From contig JARKIP010000017.1 in the NCBI GenBank assembly GCA_029990175.1, positions 15,952,001 to 16,016,000 of the forward strand: a stretch of DNA of 64,000 nucleotides. The letters are read 5' to 3'. This document shows, one piece after another, positions 45,245-56,457 of the stretch. The translations under genes were made by a program, and so were the position numbers. The notes beneath the pieces were generated by a model, which was not told the origin of the DNA, ran no database searches, and worked only from the letters and a program-made list of their open reading frames with translations. Numbering within the stretch: position 1 is the stretch's first letter; the number at the start of each line of letters is the position of its first letter. Origin of the DNA: Petunia secreta (taxonomy: Eukaryota; Streptophyta; Magnoliopsida; Solanales; Solanaceae).

Positions 45245-45475
45245 GTCATTCTTTGCGCTCTAACTTCTCTTATCCGTTCCGTGCCCCCGCTAATCTTTTA
45301 AACCTTTAAACCGTCATAACTTTACGCTCGTTCATCAGTTTCGTGCGATTCTTTTTTTCAATTCGAGTAATTTTTCAAGATCTACCTCCACAAGCTGCCG
45401 TAGTCCCGCTTACTAAGACGTGCCTTGCACCATTCGCGGATTTACGACCCCGCCCGCCGTTATTTTGGCAAAAAG

Positions 45476-45595
45476 AGGGATGCAACACGAGGACTTCCCG
45501 GAGGGTCACCCATTCCAGTACTACTCTCGCCCAAGCGCGCTTAACTTCGGAGTTCTGATGGGATCCGGTGCGTTAGTGCTGGTATGATCGCATCC
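45476..45595 (-). rRNA. 5S rRNA copy 130
   Basis: Gene as copy 42; spacer has TTCATCAGTTTC. Confidence 0.96.
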
Positions 45596-45826
45596 GTCAT
45601 TCTTTGCGCTCTAACTTCTCTTATCCGTTCCGTGCCCCCGCTAATCTTTTAAACCTTTAAACCGTCATAAATTTACGCTCGTTCATCCGTTTCGTGCGAT
45701 TCTTTTTTTCAATTCGAGTAATTTTTCAAGAACTACCTCCACAAGCTGCCGTAGTCCCGCTTACTAAGACGTGCCTTGCACCATTCGCGGATTTACGACC
45801 CCGCCCGCCGTTATTTTGGCAAAAAG

Positions 45827-45946
45827 AGGGATGCAACACGAGGACTTCCCGGAGGGTCACCCATTCCAGTACTACTCTCGCCCAAGCGCGCTTAACTTCG
45901 GAGTTCTGATGGGATCCGGTGCGTTAGTGCTGGTATGATCGCATCC
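45827..45946 (-). rRNA. 5S rRNA copy 131
   Basis: Gene as copy 42; spacer has CAAGAACTACC, losing the AGATCT word. Confidence 0.96.
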
Positions 45947-46178
45947 GTCATTCTTTGCGCTCTAACTTCTCTTATCCGTTCCGTGCCCCCGCTAATCTTT
46001 TAAACCTTTAAACCGTCATAACTTTACGCTCTTTCATCCGTTTCGTGCGATTCTTTTTTTTCAATTCGAGTAATTTTTCAAGATCTACCTCCACAAGCTG
46101 CCGTAGTCCCGCTTACTAAGACGTGCCTTGCACCATACGCGGATTTACGACCCCGCCCGCCGTTATTTTGGCAAAAAG

Positions 46179-46298
46179 AGGGATGCAACACGAGGACTTC
46201 CCGGAGGGTCACCCATTCCAGTACTACTCTCGCCAAGGCGCGCTTAACTTTGGAGTTCTGATGGGATCCGGTGCGTTAGTGCTGGTATGATTGCATCC
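46179..46298 (-). rRNA. 5S rRNA copy 132 (A type)
   Basis: G7A, G48A (private), T62C, G64T. Confidence 0.92.
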
Positions 46299-46529
46299 GT
46301 CATTCTTTGCGCTCTAACTTCTCTTATCCGTTCCGTGCCCCCGCTAATCTTTTAAACCTTTAAACCGTCATAACTTTACGCTCGTTCATCCGTTTCGTGC
46401 GATTTTTTTTTTCAATTCTAGTAATTTTTCAAGATCTACCTCCACAAGCTGCCGTAGTCCCGCTTACTAAGACGTGCCTTGCACCATTCGCGGATTTACT
46501 ACCCCGCCCGCCGTTATTTCGGCAAAAAG

Positions 46530-46649
46530 AGGGATGCAACACGAGGACTTCCCGGAGGGTCACCCATTCCAGTACTACTCTCGCCCAGGCGCGCTTAACT
46601 ACGGAGTTCTGATGGGATCCGGTGCGTTAGTGCTGGTATGATCGCATCC
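46530..46649 (-). rRNA. 5S rRNA copy 133 (B type)
   Basis: A49T, T62C. Confidence 0.94.
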
Positions 46650-46880
46650 GTCATTCTTTGCGCTCTAACTTCTCTTATCCGTTCCGTGCCCCCGCTAATC
46701 TTTTAAACCTTTAAACCGTCATAACTTTACGCTCGTTCATCAGTTTCGTGCGATTCTTTTTTTCAATTCGAGTAATTTTTCAAGACCTACCTCCACAAGC
46801 TGCCGTAGTCCCGCTTACTAAGACGTGCCTTGCACCATTCGCGGATTTACGACCCCGCCCGCCGTTATTTTGCCAAAAAG

Positions 46881-47000
46881 AGGGATGCAACACGAGGACT
46901 TCCCGGAGGGTCACCCATTCCAGTACTACTCTCGCCCAAGCGCGCTTAACTTCGGAGTTCTGATGGGATCCGGTGCGTTAGTGCTGGTATGATCGCATCC
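46881..47000 (-). rRNA. 5S rRNA copy 134
   Basis: Gene as copy 42; spacer marks CAAGACCTACC and TTTTGCCAAAAAG. Confidence 0.96.
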
Positions 47001-47231
47001 GTCATTCTTTGCGCTCTAACTTCTCTTATCCGTTCCGTGCCCCCGCTAATCTTTTAAACCTTTAAACCGTCATAACTTTACGCTCGTTCATCCGTTTCGT
47101 GCGATTCTTTTTTTCAATTCGAGTAATTTTTCAAGATCTACCTCCACAAGCTGTCGTAGTCCCGCTTACTAAGACGTGCCTTGCACCATTCGCGGATTTA
47201 CGACCCCGACCGCCGTTATTTTGGCAAAAAG

Positions 47232-47351
47232 AGGGATGCAACACGAGGACTTCCCGGAGGGTCACCCATTCCAGTACTACTCTCGCCCAAGCGCGCTTAA
47301 CTTCGGAGTTCTGATAGGATCCGTTGCGTTAGTGCTGGTATGATCGCATCC
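47232..47351 (-). rRNA. 5S rRNA copy 135
   Basis: C28A, C36T; spacer CCCCGACCG. This downstream half recurs in copy 142. Confidence 0.94.
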
Positions 47352-47582
47352 GTCATTCTTTGCGCTCTAACTTCTCTTATCCGTTCCGTGCCCCCGCTAA
47401 TCTTTTAAACCTTTAAACCGTCATAACTTTACGCTCGTTCATCCGTTTCGTGCGATTCTTTGTTTCAATTCGAGTAATTTTTCAAGATCTACCTCCACAA
47501 GCTGCCGTAGTCCCGCTTACTAAGACGTGCCTTGCACCATTCGCGGATTTATGACCCCGCCCGCCGTTATTTCGGCAAAAAG

Positions 47583-47702
47583 AGGGATGCAACACGAGGA
47601 CTTCCCGGAGGGTCACCCATTCCAGTACTACTCTCGCCCAAGCGCGCTTAACTTCGGAGTTCTGATGGGATCCGGTGCGTTAGTGCTGGTATGATCGCAT
47701 CC
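47583..47702 (-). rRNA. 5S rRNA copy 136
   Basis: Gene as copy 42; spacer T tract broken by G (TTCTTTGTTTC), as in copies 143, 168 and 182. Confidence 0.96.
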
Positions 47703-47933
47703 GTCATTCTTTGCGCTCTAACTTCTCTTATCCGTTCCGTGCCCCCGCTAATCTTTTAAACCTTTAAACCGTCATAACTTTACGCTCGTTCATCCGTTTC
47801 GTGCGATTCTTTTTTTCAATTCGAGTAATTTTTCAAGATCTACCTCCACAAGCTGCCGTAGTCCCGCTTACTAGGACGTGCGTTGCACCATTCACGGATT
47901 TACGACCCCGCCCGCCGTTATTTTGGCAAAAAG

Positions 47934-48053
47934 AGGGATGCAACACGAGGACTTCCCGGAGGGTCACCCATTCCAGTACTACTCTCGCCCAGGCGCGCTT
48001 ATCTTCGGAGTTCTGATGGGATCCGGTGCGTTAGTGCTGGTATGATCGCATCC
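47934..48053 (-). rRNA. 5S rRNA copy 137
   Basis: T52A, T62C. Confidence 0.94.
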
Positions 48054-48284
48054 GTCATTCTTTGCGCTCTAACTTCTCTTATTCGTTCCGTGCCCCCGCT
48101 AATCTTTTAAACCTTTAAACCGTCATAACTTTACGCTCGTTCATCCGTTTCGTGCGATTCTTTTTTTCAATTCGAGTAATTTTTCAAGATCTACCTCCAC
48201 AAGCTGCCGTAGTCCCGCTTACTAAGACGTGCCTTGCACCATTCGCGGATTTACGACCCCGCCCGCCGTTATTTTGGCAAAAAG

Positions 48285-48378
48285 AGGGATACCCATTCCA
48301 GTACTACTCTCGCCCAAGCGCGCTTAACTTCGGAGTTCTGATGGGATCCGGTGCGTTAGTGCTGGTATGATCGCATCC
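48285..48378 (-). pseudogene. 5S rRNA copy 138, 26-bp internal deletion
   Basis: Only 94 bp remain: RNA positions 89-114 are missing, joining GAATGGGT to ATCCCT. The 3' half of the C box and much of helices IV-V and the 3' strand of helix I are lost, so TFIIIA binding and folding should fail. The 5' part matches copy 42, and the T5 run and upstream elements remain. Confidence 0.9.
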
Positions 48379-48609
48379 GTCATTCTTTGCGCTCTAACTT
48401 CTCTTATCCGTTCCGTGCCCCCGCTAATCTTTTAAACCTTTAAACCATCATAACTTTACGCTCGTTCATCAGTTTCGTGCGATTCTTTTTTTCAATTCGA
48501 GTAATTTTTCAAGACCTACCTCCACAAGCTGCCGTAGTCCCGCTTACTAAGACGTGCCTTGCACCATTCGCGGATTTACGACCCCGCCCGCCGTTATTTT
48601 GGCAAAAAG

Positions 48610-48729
48610 AGGGATGCAACACGAGGACTTCCCGGAGGGTCACCCATTCCAGTACTACTCTCGCCCAAGCGCGCTTAACTTCGGAGTTCTGATGGGATCC
48701 GGTGCGTTAGTGCTGGTATGATCGCATCC
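48610..48729 (-). rRNA. 5S rRNA copy 139
   Basis: Gene as copy 42; spacer CAAGACCTACC as in 134, 145, 153. Confidence 0.96.
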
Positions 48730-48960
48730 GTCATTCTTTGCGCTCTAACTTCTCTTATCCGTTCCGTGCCCCCGCTAATCTTTTAAACCTTTAAACCGTC
48801 ATAACTTTACGCTCGTTCATCCGTTTCGTGCGATTCTTTTTTTCAATTCGAGTAATTTTTCAAGATCTACCTCCACAAGCTGCCGTAGTCCCGCTTACTA
48901 AGACGTGCCTTGCACCATTCGCGGATTTACGATCCCGCCCGCCGTTATTTTGCCAAAAAG

Positions 48961-49080
48961 AGGGATGCAACACGAGGACATCCCGGAGGGTCACCCATTC
49001 CAGTACTACTCTCGCCCTAGCACGCTTAACTTCGGAGTTCTGATGGGATCCGGTGCGTTAGTGCTGGTATGATCGCATCC
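48961..49080 (-). rRNA. 5S rRNA copy 140
   Basis: C59T, T63A, A101T. Confidence 0.92.
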
Positions 49081-49312
49081 GTCATTCTTTGCGCTCTAAC
49101 TTCTCTTATCCGTTCCGTGCCCCCGCTAATCTTTTAAACCTTTAAACCGTCATAACTTTACGCTCTTTCATCCGTTTCGTGCGATTCTTTTTTTTCAATT
49201 CGAGTAATTTTTCAAGATCTACCTCCACAAGCTGCCGTAGTCCCGCTTACTAAGACGTGCCTTGCACCATACGCGGATTTACGACCCCGCCCGCCGTTAT
49301 TTTGGCAAAAAG

Positions 49313-49432
49313 AGGGATGCAACACGAGGACTTCCCGGAGGGTCACCCATTCCAGTACTACTCTCGCCAAGGCGCGCTTAACTTCGGAGTTCTGATGGGA
49401 TCCGGTGCGTTAGTGCTGGTATGATCGCATCC
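49313..49432 (-). rRNA. 5S rRNA copy 141 (A type)
   Basis: T62C, G64T; lacks the usual G7A of A genes. Confidence 0.93.
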
Positions 49433-49663
49433 GTCATTCTTTGCGCTCTAACTTCTCTTATCCGTTCCGTGCCCCCGCTAATCTTTTAAACCTTTAAACC
49501 GTCATAACTTTACGCTCGTTCATCCGTTTCGTGCGATTTTTTTTTTCAATTCTAGTAATTTTTCAAGATCTACCTCCACAAGCTGCCGTAGTCCCGCTTA
49601 CTAAGACGTGCCTTGCACCATTCGCGGATTTACGACCCCGACCGCCGTTATTTTGGCAAAAAG

Positions 49664-49783
49664 AGGGATGCAACACGAGGACTTCTCGGAGGGTCACCCA
49701 TTCCAGTACTACTCTCGCCCAAGCGCGCTTAACTTCGGAGTTCTGATAGGATCCGTTGCGTTAGTGCTGGTATGATCGCATCC
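49664..49783 (-). rRNA. 5S rRNA copy 142 (recombinant)
   Basis: C28A, C36T, G98A. The first part of the unit's spacer is B type (TTCTAGTAA with a long T tract) while the remainder matches unit 135 (CCCCGACCG, C28A, C36T). Confidence 0.94.
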
Positions 49784-50014
49784 GTCATTCTTTGCGCTCT
49801 AACTTCTCTTATCCGTTCCGTGCCCCCGCTAATCTTTTAAACCTTTAAACCGTCATAACTTTACGCTCGTTCATCCGTTTCGTGCGATTCTTTGTTTCAA
49901 TTCGAGTAATTTTTCAAGATCTACCTCCACAAGCTTCCGTAGTCCCGCTTACTAAGACGTGCCTTGCACCATTCGCGGATTTACGACCCCGCCCGCCGTT
50001 ATTTCGGCAAAAAG

Positions 50015-50134
50015 AGGGATGCAACACGAGGACTTCCCGGAGGGTCACCCATTCCAGTACTACTCTCGCCCAAGCGCGCTTAACTTCGGAGTTCTGATGG
50101 GATCCGGTGCGTTAGTGCTGGTATGATCGCATCC
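50015..50134 (-). rRNA. 5S rRNA copy 143
   Basis: Gene as copy 42; spacer as 136 plus CAAGCTTCCG. Confidence 0.96.
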
Positions 50135-50365
50135 GTCATTCTTTGCGCTCTAACTTCTCTTATCCGTTCCGTGCCCCCGCTAATCTTTTAAACCTTTAAA
50201 CCGTCATAACTTTACGCTCGTTCATCCGTTTCGTGCGATTCTTTTTTTCAATTCGAGTAATTTTCCAAGATCTACCTCCACAAGCTGCCGTAGTCCCGCT
50301 TACTAGGACGTGCGTTGCACCATTCACGGATTTACGACCCCGCCCGCCGTTATTTTGGCAAAAAG

Positions 50366-50485
50366 AGGGATGCAACACGAGGACTTCCCGGAGGGTCACC
50401 CATTCCAGTACTACTCTCGCCCAGGCGCGCTTATCTTCAGAGTTCTGATGGGATCCAATGCGTTAGTGCTGGTATGATCGCATCC
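50366..50485 (-). rRNA. 5S rRNA copy 144
   Basis: C28T, C29T, C47T, T52A, T62C; the three C-to-T changes are private and could reflect deamination of methylated cytosines. Confidence 0.91.
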
Positions 50486-50716
50486 GTCATTCTTTGCGCT
50501 CTAACTTCTCTTATTCGTTCCGTGCCCCCGCTAATCTTTTAAACCTTTAAACCGTCATAACTTTACGCTCGTTCATCAGTTTCGTGCGATTCTTTTTTTC
50601 AATTCGAGTAATTTTTCAAGACCTACCTCCACAAGCTGCCGTAGTCCCGCTTACTAAGACGTGCCTTGCACCATTCGCAGATTTACGACCCCGCCCGCCG
50701 TTATTTTTGCAAAAAG

Positions 50717-50836
50717 AGGGATGCAACACGAGGACTTCCCGGAGGGTCACCCATTACAGTACTACTCTCGCCCAAGCGCGCTTAACTTCGGAGTTCTGAT
50801 GGGATCCGGTGCGTTAGTGCTGGTATGATCGCATCC
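50717..50836 (-). rRNA. 5S rRNA copy 145
   Basis: G81T in the C box, shared with copies 154 and 179. Confidence 0.93.
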
Positions 50837-51067
50837 GTCATTCTTTGCGCTCTAACTTCTCTTATCCGTTCCGTGCCCCCGCTAATCTTTTAAACCTTTA
50901 AACCGTCATAACTTTACGCTCGTTCATCCGTTTCGTGCGATTCTTTTTTTCAATTCGAGTAATTTTTCAAGATCTACCTCCACAAGCTGCCGTAGTCCCG
51001 CTTACTAAGACGTGCCTTGCACCATTCGCGGATTTACGACCCCGCCCGCCGTTATTTTGCCAAAAAG

Positions 51068-51187
51068 AGGGATGCAACACGAGGACTTCCCGGAGGGTCA
51101 CCCATTCCAGTACTACTCTCGCCCAAGCACGCTTAACTTCGGAGTTCTGATGGGATCCGGTGCGTTAGTGCTGGTATGATCGCATCC
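51068..51187 (-). rRNA. 5S rRNA copy 146
   Basis: C59T; spacer TTTTGCCAAAAAG. Confidence 0.95.
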
Positions 51188-51419
51188 GTCATTCTTTGCG
51201 CTCTAACTTCTCTTATCCGTTCCGTGCCCCCGCTAATCTTTTAAACCTTTAAACCGTCATAACTTTACGCTCTTTCATCCGTTTCGTGCGATTCTTTTTT
51301 TTCAATTCGAGTAATTTTTCAAGATCTACCTCCACAAGCTGCCGTAGTCCCGCTTACTAAGACGTGCCTTGCACCATACGCGGATTTACGACCCCGCCCG
51401 CCGTTATTTTGGCAAAAAG

Positions 51420-51539
51420 AGGGATGCAACACGAGGACTTCCCGGAGGGTCACCCATTCCAGTACTACTCTCGCCAAGGCGCGCTTAACTTCGGAGTTCT
51501 GATGGGATCCGGTGCGTTAGTGCTGGTATGATCGCATCC
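51420..51539 (-). rRNA. 5S rRNA copy 147 (A type)
   Basis: T62C, G64T; lacks G7A, like copy 141. Confidence 0.93.
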
Positions 51540-51770
51540 GTCATTCTTTGCGCTCTAACTTCTCTTATCCGTTCCGTGCCCCCGCTAATCTTTTAAACCT
51601 TTAAACCGTCATAACTTTACGCTCGTTCATCCGTTTCGTGCGATTTTTTTTTTCAATTCTAGTAATTTTTCAAGATCTACCTCCACAAGCTGCCGTAGTC
51701 CCGCTTACTAAGACGTGCCTTGCACCATTCGTGGATTTACGACCCCGCCCGCCGTTATTTCGGCAAAAAG

Positions 51771-51890
51771 AGGGATGCAACACGAGGACTTCCCGGAGGG
51801 TCACCCATTCCAGTACTACTCTCGCCCAGGCGCGCTTAACTACGGAGTTCTGATTGGATCCGGTGCGTTAGTGCTGGTATGATCGCATCC
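51771..51890 (-). rRNA. 5S rRNA copy 148 (B type)
   Basis: C36A, A49T, T62C. Confidence 0.93.
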
Positions 51891-52121
51891 GTCATTCTTT
51901 GCGCTCTAACTTCTCTTATCCGTTCCGTGCCTCCGCTAATCTTTTAAACCTTTAAACCGTCATAACTTTACGCTCGTTCATCAGTTTCGTGCTATTCTTT
52001 TTTTCAATTCGAGTAATTTTTCAAGATCTACCTCCACAAGCTGCCGTAGTCCCGCTTACTAAGACGTGCCTTGCACCATTCGCGGATTTACGACCCCGCC
52101 CGCCGTTATTTTGGCAAAAAG

Positions 52122-52241
52122 AGGGATGCAACACGAGGACTTCCCGGAGGGTCACCCATTCCAGTACTACTCTCGCCCAAGCGCGCTTAACTTCGGAGTT
52201 CTGATGGGATCCGGTGCGTTAGTGCTGGTATGATCGCATCC
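52122..52241 (-). rRNA. 5S rRNA copy 149
   Basis: Gene as copy 42; spacer CGTGCTATTC. Confidence 0.96.
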
Positions 52242-52473
52242 GTCATTCTTTGCGCTCTAACTTCTCTTATCCGTTCCGTGCCCCCGCTAATCTTTTAAAC
52301 CTTTAAACCGTCATAACTTTACGCTCTTTCATCCGTTTCGTGCGATTCTTTTTTTTCAATTCGAGTAATTTTTCAAGATCTACCTCCACAAGCTGCCGTA
52401 GTCCCGCTTACTAAGACGTGCCTTGCACCATACGCGGATTTACGACCCCGCCCGCCGTTATTTTGGCTAAAAG

Positions 52474-52593
52474 AGGGATGCAACACGAGGACTTCCCGGA
52501 GGGTCACCCATTCCAGTACTACTCTCGCCAAGGCGCGCTTAACTTCGGAGTTCTGATGGGATCCGGTGCGTTAGTGCTGGTATGATTGCATCC
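52474..52593 (-). rRNA. 5S rRNA copy 150 (A type)
   Basis: G7A, T62C, G64T; terminator T4 followed by A. Confidence 0.92.
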
Positions 52594-52824
52594 GTCATTC
52601 TTTGCGCTCTAACTTCTCTTATCCGTTCCGTGCCCCCGCTAATCTTTTAAACCTTTAAACCGTCATAACTTTACGCTCGTTCATCCGTTTCGTGCGATTT
52701 TTTTTTTCAATTCTAGTAATTTTTCAAGATCTACCTCCACAAGCTGCCGTAGTCCCGCTTACTAAGACGTGCCTTGCACCATTCGCGGATTTACGACCCC
52801 GCCCGCCGTTATTTCGGCAAAAAG

Positions 52825-52944
52825 AGGGATGCAACACGAGGACTTCCCGGAGGGTCACCCATTCCAGTACTACTCTCGCCCAGGCGCGCTTAACTACGGA
52901 GTTCTGATGGGATCCGGTGCGTTAGTGCTGGTATGATCGCATCC
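52825..52944 (-). rRNA. 5S rRNA copy 151 (B type)
   Basis: A49T, T62C. Confidence 0.94.
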
Positions 52945-53175
52945 GTCATTCTTTGCGCTCTAACTTCTCTTATTCGTTCCGTGCCCCCGCTAATCTTTTA
53001 AACCTTTAAACCGTCATAACTTTACGCTCGTTCATCCGTTTCGTGCGATTCTTTTTTTCAATTCGAGTAATTTTTCAAGATCTACCTCCACAAGCTGCCG
53101 TAGTCCCGCTTACTAAGACGTGCCTTGCACCATTCGCGGATTTACAACCCCGCCCGCCGTTATTTTGGCAAAAAG

Positions 53176-53295
53176 AGGGATACAACACGAGGACTTTCCG
53201 GAGGGTCACCCATTCCAGTACTACTCTCGCCCAAGCGCGCTTAACTTCGGAGTTCTGATGGGATCCGGTGCGTTAGTGCTGGTATGATCGCATCC
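53176..53295 (-). rRNA. 5S rRNA copy 152
   Basis: G99A, C114T; C114T turns the G5-C114 pair of helix I into a G-U wobble. Confidence 0.93.
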
Positions 53296-53526
53296 GTCAT
53301 TCTTTGCGCTCTAACTTCTCTTATCCGTTCCGTGCCCCCGCTAATCTTTTAAACCTTTAAACCGTCATAACTTTACGCTCGTTCATCAGTTTCGTGCGAT
53401 TCTTTTTTTCAATTCGAGTAATTTTTCAAGACCTACCTCCACAAGCTGCCGTAGTCCCGCTTACTAAGACGTGCCTTGCACCATTCGCGGATTTACGACC
53501 CCGCCCGCCGTTATTTTGGCAAAAAG

Positions 53527-53646
53527 AGGGATGCAACACGAGGACTTCCCGGAGGGTCACCCATTCCAGTACTACTCTCGCCCAAGCGCGCTTAACTTCG
53601 GAGTTCTGATGGGATCCGGTGCGTTAGTGCTGGTATGATCGCATCC
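53527..53646 (-). rRNA. 5S rRNA copy 153
   Basis: Gene as copy 42. Confidence 0.96.
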
Positions 53647-53877
53647 GTCATTCTTTGCGCTCTAACTTCTCTTATCCGTTCCGTGCCCCCGCTAATCTTT
53701 TAAACCTTTAAACCGTCATAACTTTACGCTCGTTCATCCGTTTCGTGCGATTCTTTTTTTCAATTCGAGTAATTTTTCAAGATCTACCTCCACAAGCTGC
53801 CGTAGTCCCGCTTACTAAGACGTGCCTTGCACCATTCGCGGATTTACGACCCCGCCCGCCGTTATTTTGGCAAAAAG

Positions 53878-53997
53878 AGGGATGCAACACGAGGACTTCC
53901 CGGAGGGTCACCCATTACAGTACTACTCTCGCCCAAGCGCGCTTAACTTCGGAGTTCTGATGGGATCCGGTGCGTTAGTGCTGGTATGATCGCATCC
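53878..53997 (-). rRNA. 5S rRNA copy 154
   Basis: G81T. Confidence 0.93.
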
Positions 53998-54228
53998 GTC
54001 ATTCTTTGCGCTCTAACTTCTCTTATCCGTTCCGTGCCCCCGCTAATCTTTTAAACCTTTAAACCGTCATAACTTTACGCTCGTTCATCCGTTTCGTGCG
54101 ATTCTTTTTTTCAATTCGAGTAATTTTTCAAGATCTACCTCCACAAGCTGCCGTAGTCCCGCTTACTAAGACGTGCCTTGCACCATTCGCGGATTTACGA
54201 CCCCGCCCGCCGTTATTTTGCCAAAAAG

Positions 54229-54348
54229 AGGGATGCAACACGAGGACTTCCCGGAGGGTCACCCATTCCAGTACTACTCTCGCCCAAGCACGCTTAACTT
54301 CGGAGTTCTGATGGGATCCGGTGCGTTAGTGCTGGTATGATCGCATCC
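54229..54348 (-). rRNA. 5S rRNA copy 155
   Basis: C59T, partner of copy 146 at the nine-unit period. Confidence 0.95.
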
Positions 54349-54580
54349 GTCATTCTTTGCGCTCTAACTTCTCTTATCCGTTCCGTGCCCCCGCTAATCT
54401 TTTAAACCTTTAAACCGTCATAACTTTACGCTCTTTCATCCGTTTCGTGCGATTCTTTTTTTTCAATTCGAGTAATTTTTCAAGATCTACCTCCACAAGC
54501 TGCCGTAGTCCCGCTTACTAAGACGTGCCTTGCACCATACGCGGATTTACGACCCCGCCCGCCGTTATTTTGGCAAAAAG

Positions 54581-54700
54581 AGGGATGCAACACGAGGACT
54601 TCCCGGAGGGTCACCCATTCCAGTACTACTCTCGCCAAGGCGCGCTTAACTTCGGAGTTCTGATGGGATCCGGTGCGTTAGTGCTGGTATGATTGCATCC
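54581..54700 (-). rRNA. 5S rRNA copy 156 (A type)
   Basis: G7A, T62C, G64T. Confidence 0.93.
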
Positions 54701-54931
54701 GTCATTCTTTGCGCTCTAACTTCTCTTATCCGTTCCGTGCCCCCGCTAATCTTTTAAACCTTTAAACCGTCATAACTTTACGCTCGTTCATCCGTTTCGT
54801 GCGATTTTTTTTTTCAATTCTAGTAATTTTTCAAGATCTACCTCCACAAGCTGCCGTAGTCCCGCTTACTAAGACGTGCCTTGCACCATTCGCGGATTTA
54901 CGACCCCGCCCGCCGTTATTTCGGCAAAAAG

Positions 54932-55051
54932 AGGGATGCAACACGAGGACTTCCCGGAGGGTCACCCATTCCAGTACTACTCTCGCCCAGGCGCGCTTAA
55001 CTACGGAGTTCTGATTGGATCCGGTGCGTTAGTGCTGGTATGATCGCATCC
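54932..55051 (-). rRNA. 5S rRNA copy 157 (B type)
   Basis: C36A, A49T, T62C. Confidence 0.93.
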
Positions 55052-55282
55052 GTCATTCTTTGCGCTCTAACTTCTCTTATCCGTTCCGTGCCCCCGCTAA
55101 TCTTTTAAACCTTTAAACCGTCATAACTTTACGCTCGTTCATCAGTTTCGTGCTATTCTTTTTTTCAATTCGAGTAATTTTTCAAGATCTACCTCCACAA
55201 GCTGCCGTAGTCCCGCTTACTAAGACGTGCCTTGCACCATTCGCGGATTTACGACCCCGCCCGCCGTTATTTTGGCAAAAAG

Positions 55283-55402
55283 AGGGATGCAACACGAGGA
55301 CTTCCCGGAGGGTCACCCATTCCAGTACTACTCTCGCCCAAGCGCGCTTAACTTCGGAGTTCTGATGGGATCCGGTGCGTTAGTGCTGGTATGATCGCAT
55401 CC
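55283..55402 (-). rRNA. 5S rRNA copy 158
   Basis: Gene as copy 42; spacer CGTGCTATTC. Confidence 0.96.
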
Positions 55403-55634
55403 GTCATTCTTTGCGCTCTAACTTCTCTTATCCGTTCCGTGCCCCCGCTAATCTTTTAAACCTTTAAACCGTCATAACTTTACGCTCTTTCATCCGTTTC
55501 GTGCGATTCATTTTTTTCAATTCGAGTAATTTTTCAAGATCTACCTCCACAAGCTGCCGTAGTCCCGCTTACTAAGACGTGCCTTGCACCATACGCGGAT
55601 TTACGACCCCGCCCGCCGCTATTTTGGCAAAAAG

Positions 55635-55754
55635 AGGGATGCAACACGAGGACTTCCCGGAGGGTCACCCATTCCAGTACTACTCTCGCCAAGGCGTGCT
55701 TAACTTCGGAGTTCTGATGGGATCCGGTGCGTTAGTGCTGGTATGATTGCATCC
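55635..55754 (-). rRNA. 5S rRNA copy 159 (A type)
   Basis: G7A, G58A (private), T62C, G64T. Confidence 0.92.
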
Positions 55755-55985
55755 GTCATTCTTTGCGCTCTAACTTCTCTTATCCGTTCCGTGCCCCCGC
55801 TAATCTTTTAAACCTTTAAACCGTCATAACTTTACGCTCGTTCATCCGTTTCGTGCGATTTTTTTTTTCAATTCTAGTAATTTTTCAAGATCTACCTCCA
55901 CAAGCTGCCGTAGTCCCGCTTACTAAGACGTGCCTTGCACCATTCGCGGATTTACGACCCCGCCCGCCGTTATTTCGGCAAAAAG

Positions 55986-56105
55986 AGGGATGCAACACGA
56001 GGACTTCCCGGAGGGTCACCCATTCCAGTACTACTCTCGCCCAGGCGCGCTTAACTACGGAGTTCTGATGGGATCCGGTGCGTTAGTGCTGGTATGATCG
56101 CATCC
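55986..56105 (-). rRNA. 5S rRNA copy 160 (B type)
   Basis: A49T, T62C. Confidence 0.94.
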
Positions 56106-56337
56106 GTCATTCTTTGCGCTCTAACTTCTCTTATCCGTTCCGTGCCCCCGCTAATCTTTTAAACCTTTAAACCGTCATAACTTTACGCTCTTTCATCCGT
56201 TTCGTGCGATTCTTTTTTTTCAATTCGAGTAATTTTTCAAGATCTACCTCCACAAGCTGCCGTAGTCCCGCTTACTAAGACGTGCCTTGCACCATACGCG
56301 GATTTACGACCCCGCCCGCCGTTATTTTGGCAAAAAG

Positions 56338-56457
56338 AGGGATGCAACACGAGGACTTCCCGGAGGGTCACCCATTCCAGTACTACTCTCGCCCAAGCGC
56401 GCTTAACTTCGGAGTTCTGATGGGATCCGGTGCGTTAGTGCTGGTATGATCGCATCC
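56338..56457 (-). rRNA. 5S rRNA copy 161 (A spacer, plain gene)
   Basis: Gene as copy 42, although the spacer on its 3' side is A type (CTCTTTCATCC, T8, CCATACGCGG): a recombinant or converted unit. Confidence 0.96.

Larger units (their letters stand above)
40395..45308 (-). repeat. seven-unit higher-order repeat, two copies (116-122, 123-129)
   Basis: Two adjacent 2457-bp blocks agree at every diagnostic site I compared: G99A+T53C; G80T+T62C with TTAGGC; CGCAGATTT; G99A with TTCGTGTAA; C67T with GCCGGAG; the A module; the B module. Compensating +1 and -1 changes in the T tract of the last two units keep the length at exactly seven units. Confidence 0.92.
51252..53008 (-). repeat. five-unit A-B-x-A-B block, copies 147-151
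   Basis: First of three 1757-bp blocks. Order: A unit, B unit with C36A, a unit with CGTGCTATTC in the spacer, A unit, B unit. Blocks two and three follow at 54413 and 56170. Confidence 0.88.
54413..56169 (-). repeat. five-unit A-B-x-A-B block, copies 156-160
   Basis: Second 1757-bp block with the same unit order as copies 147-151. Together with the unit to its left (155, like 146) it also makes a nine-unit, 3161-bp period with copies 146-151. Confidence 0.88.
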
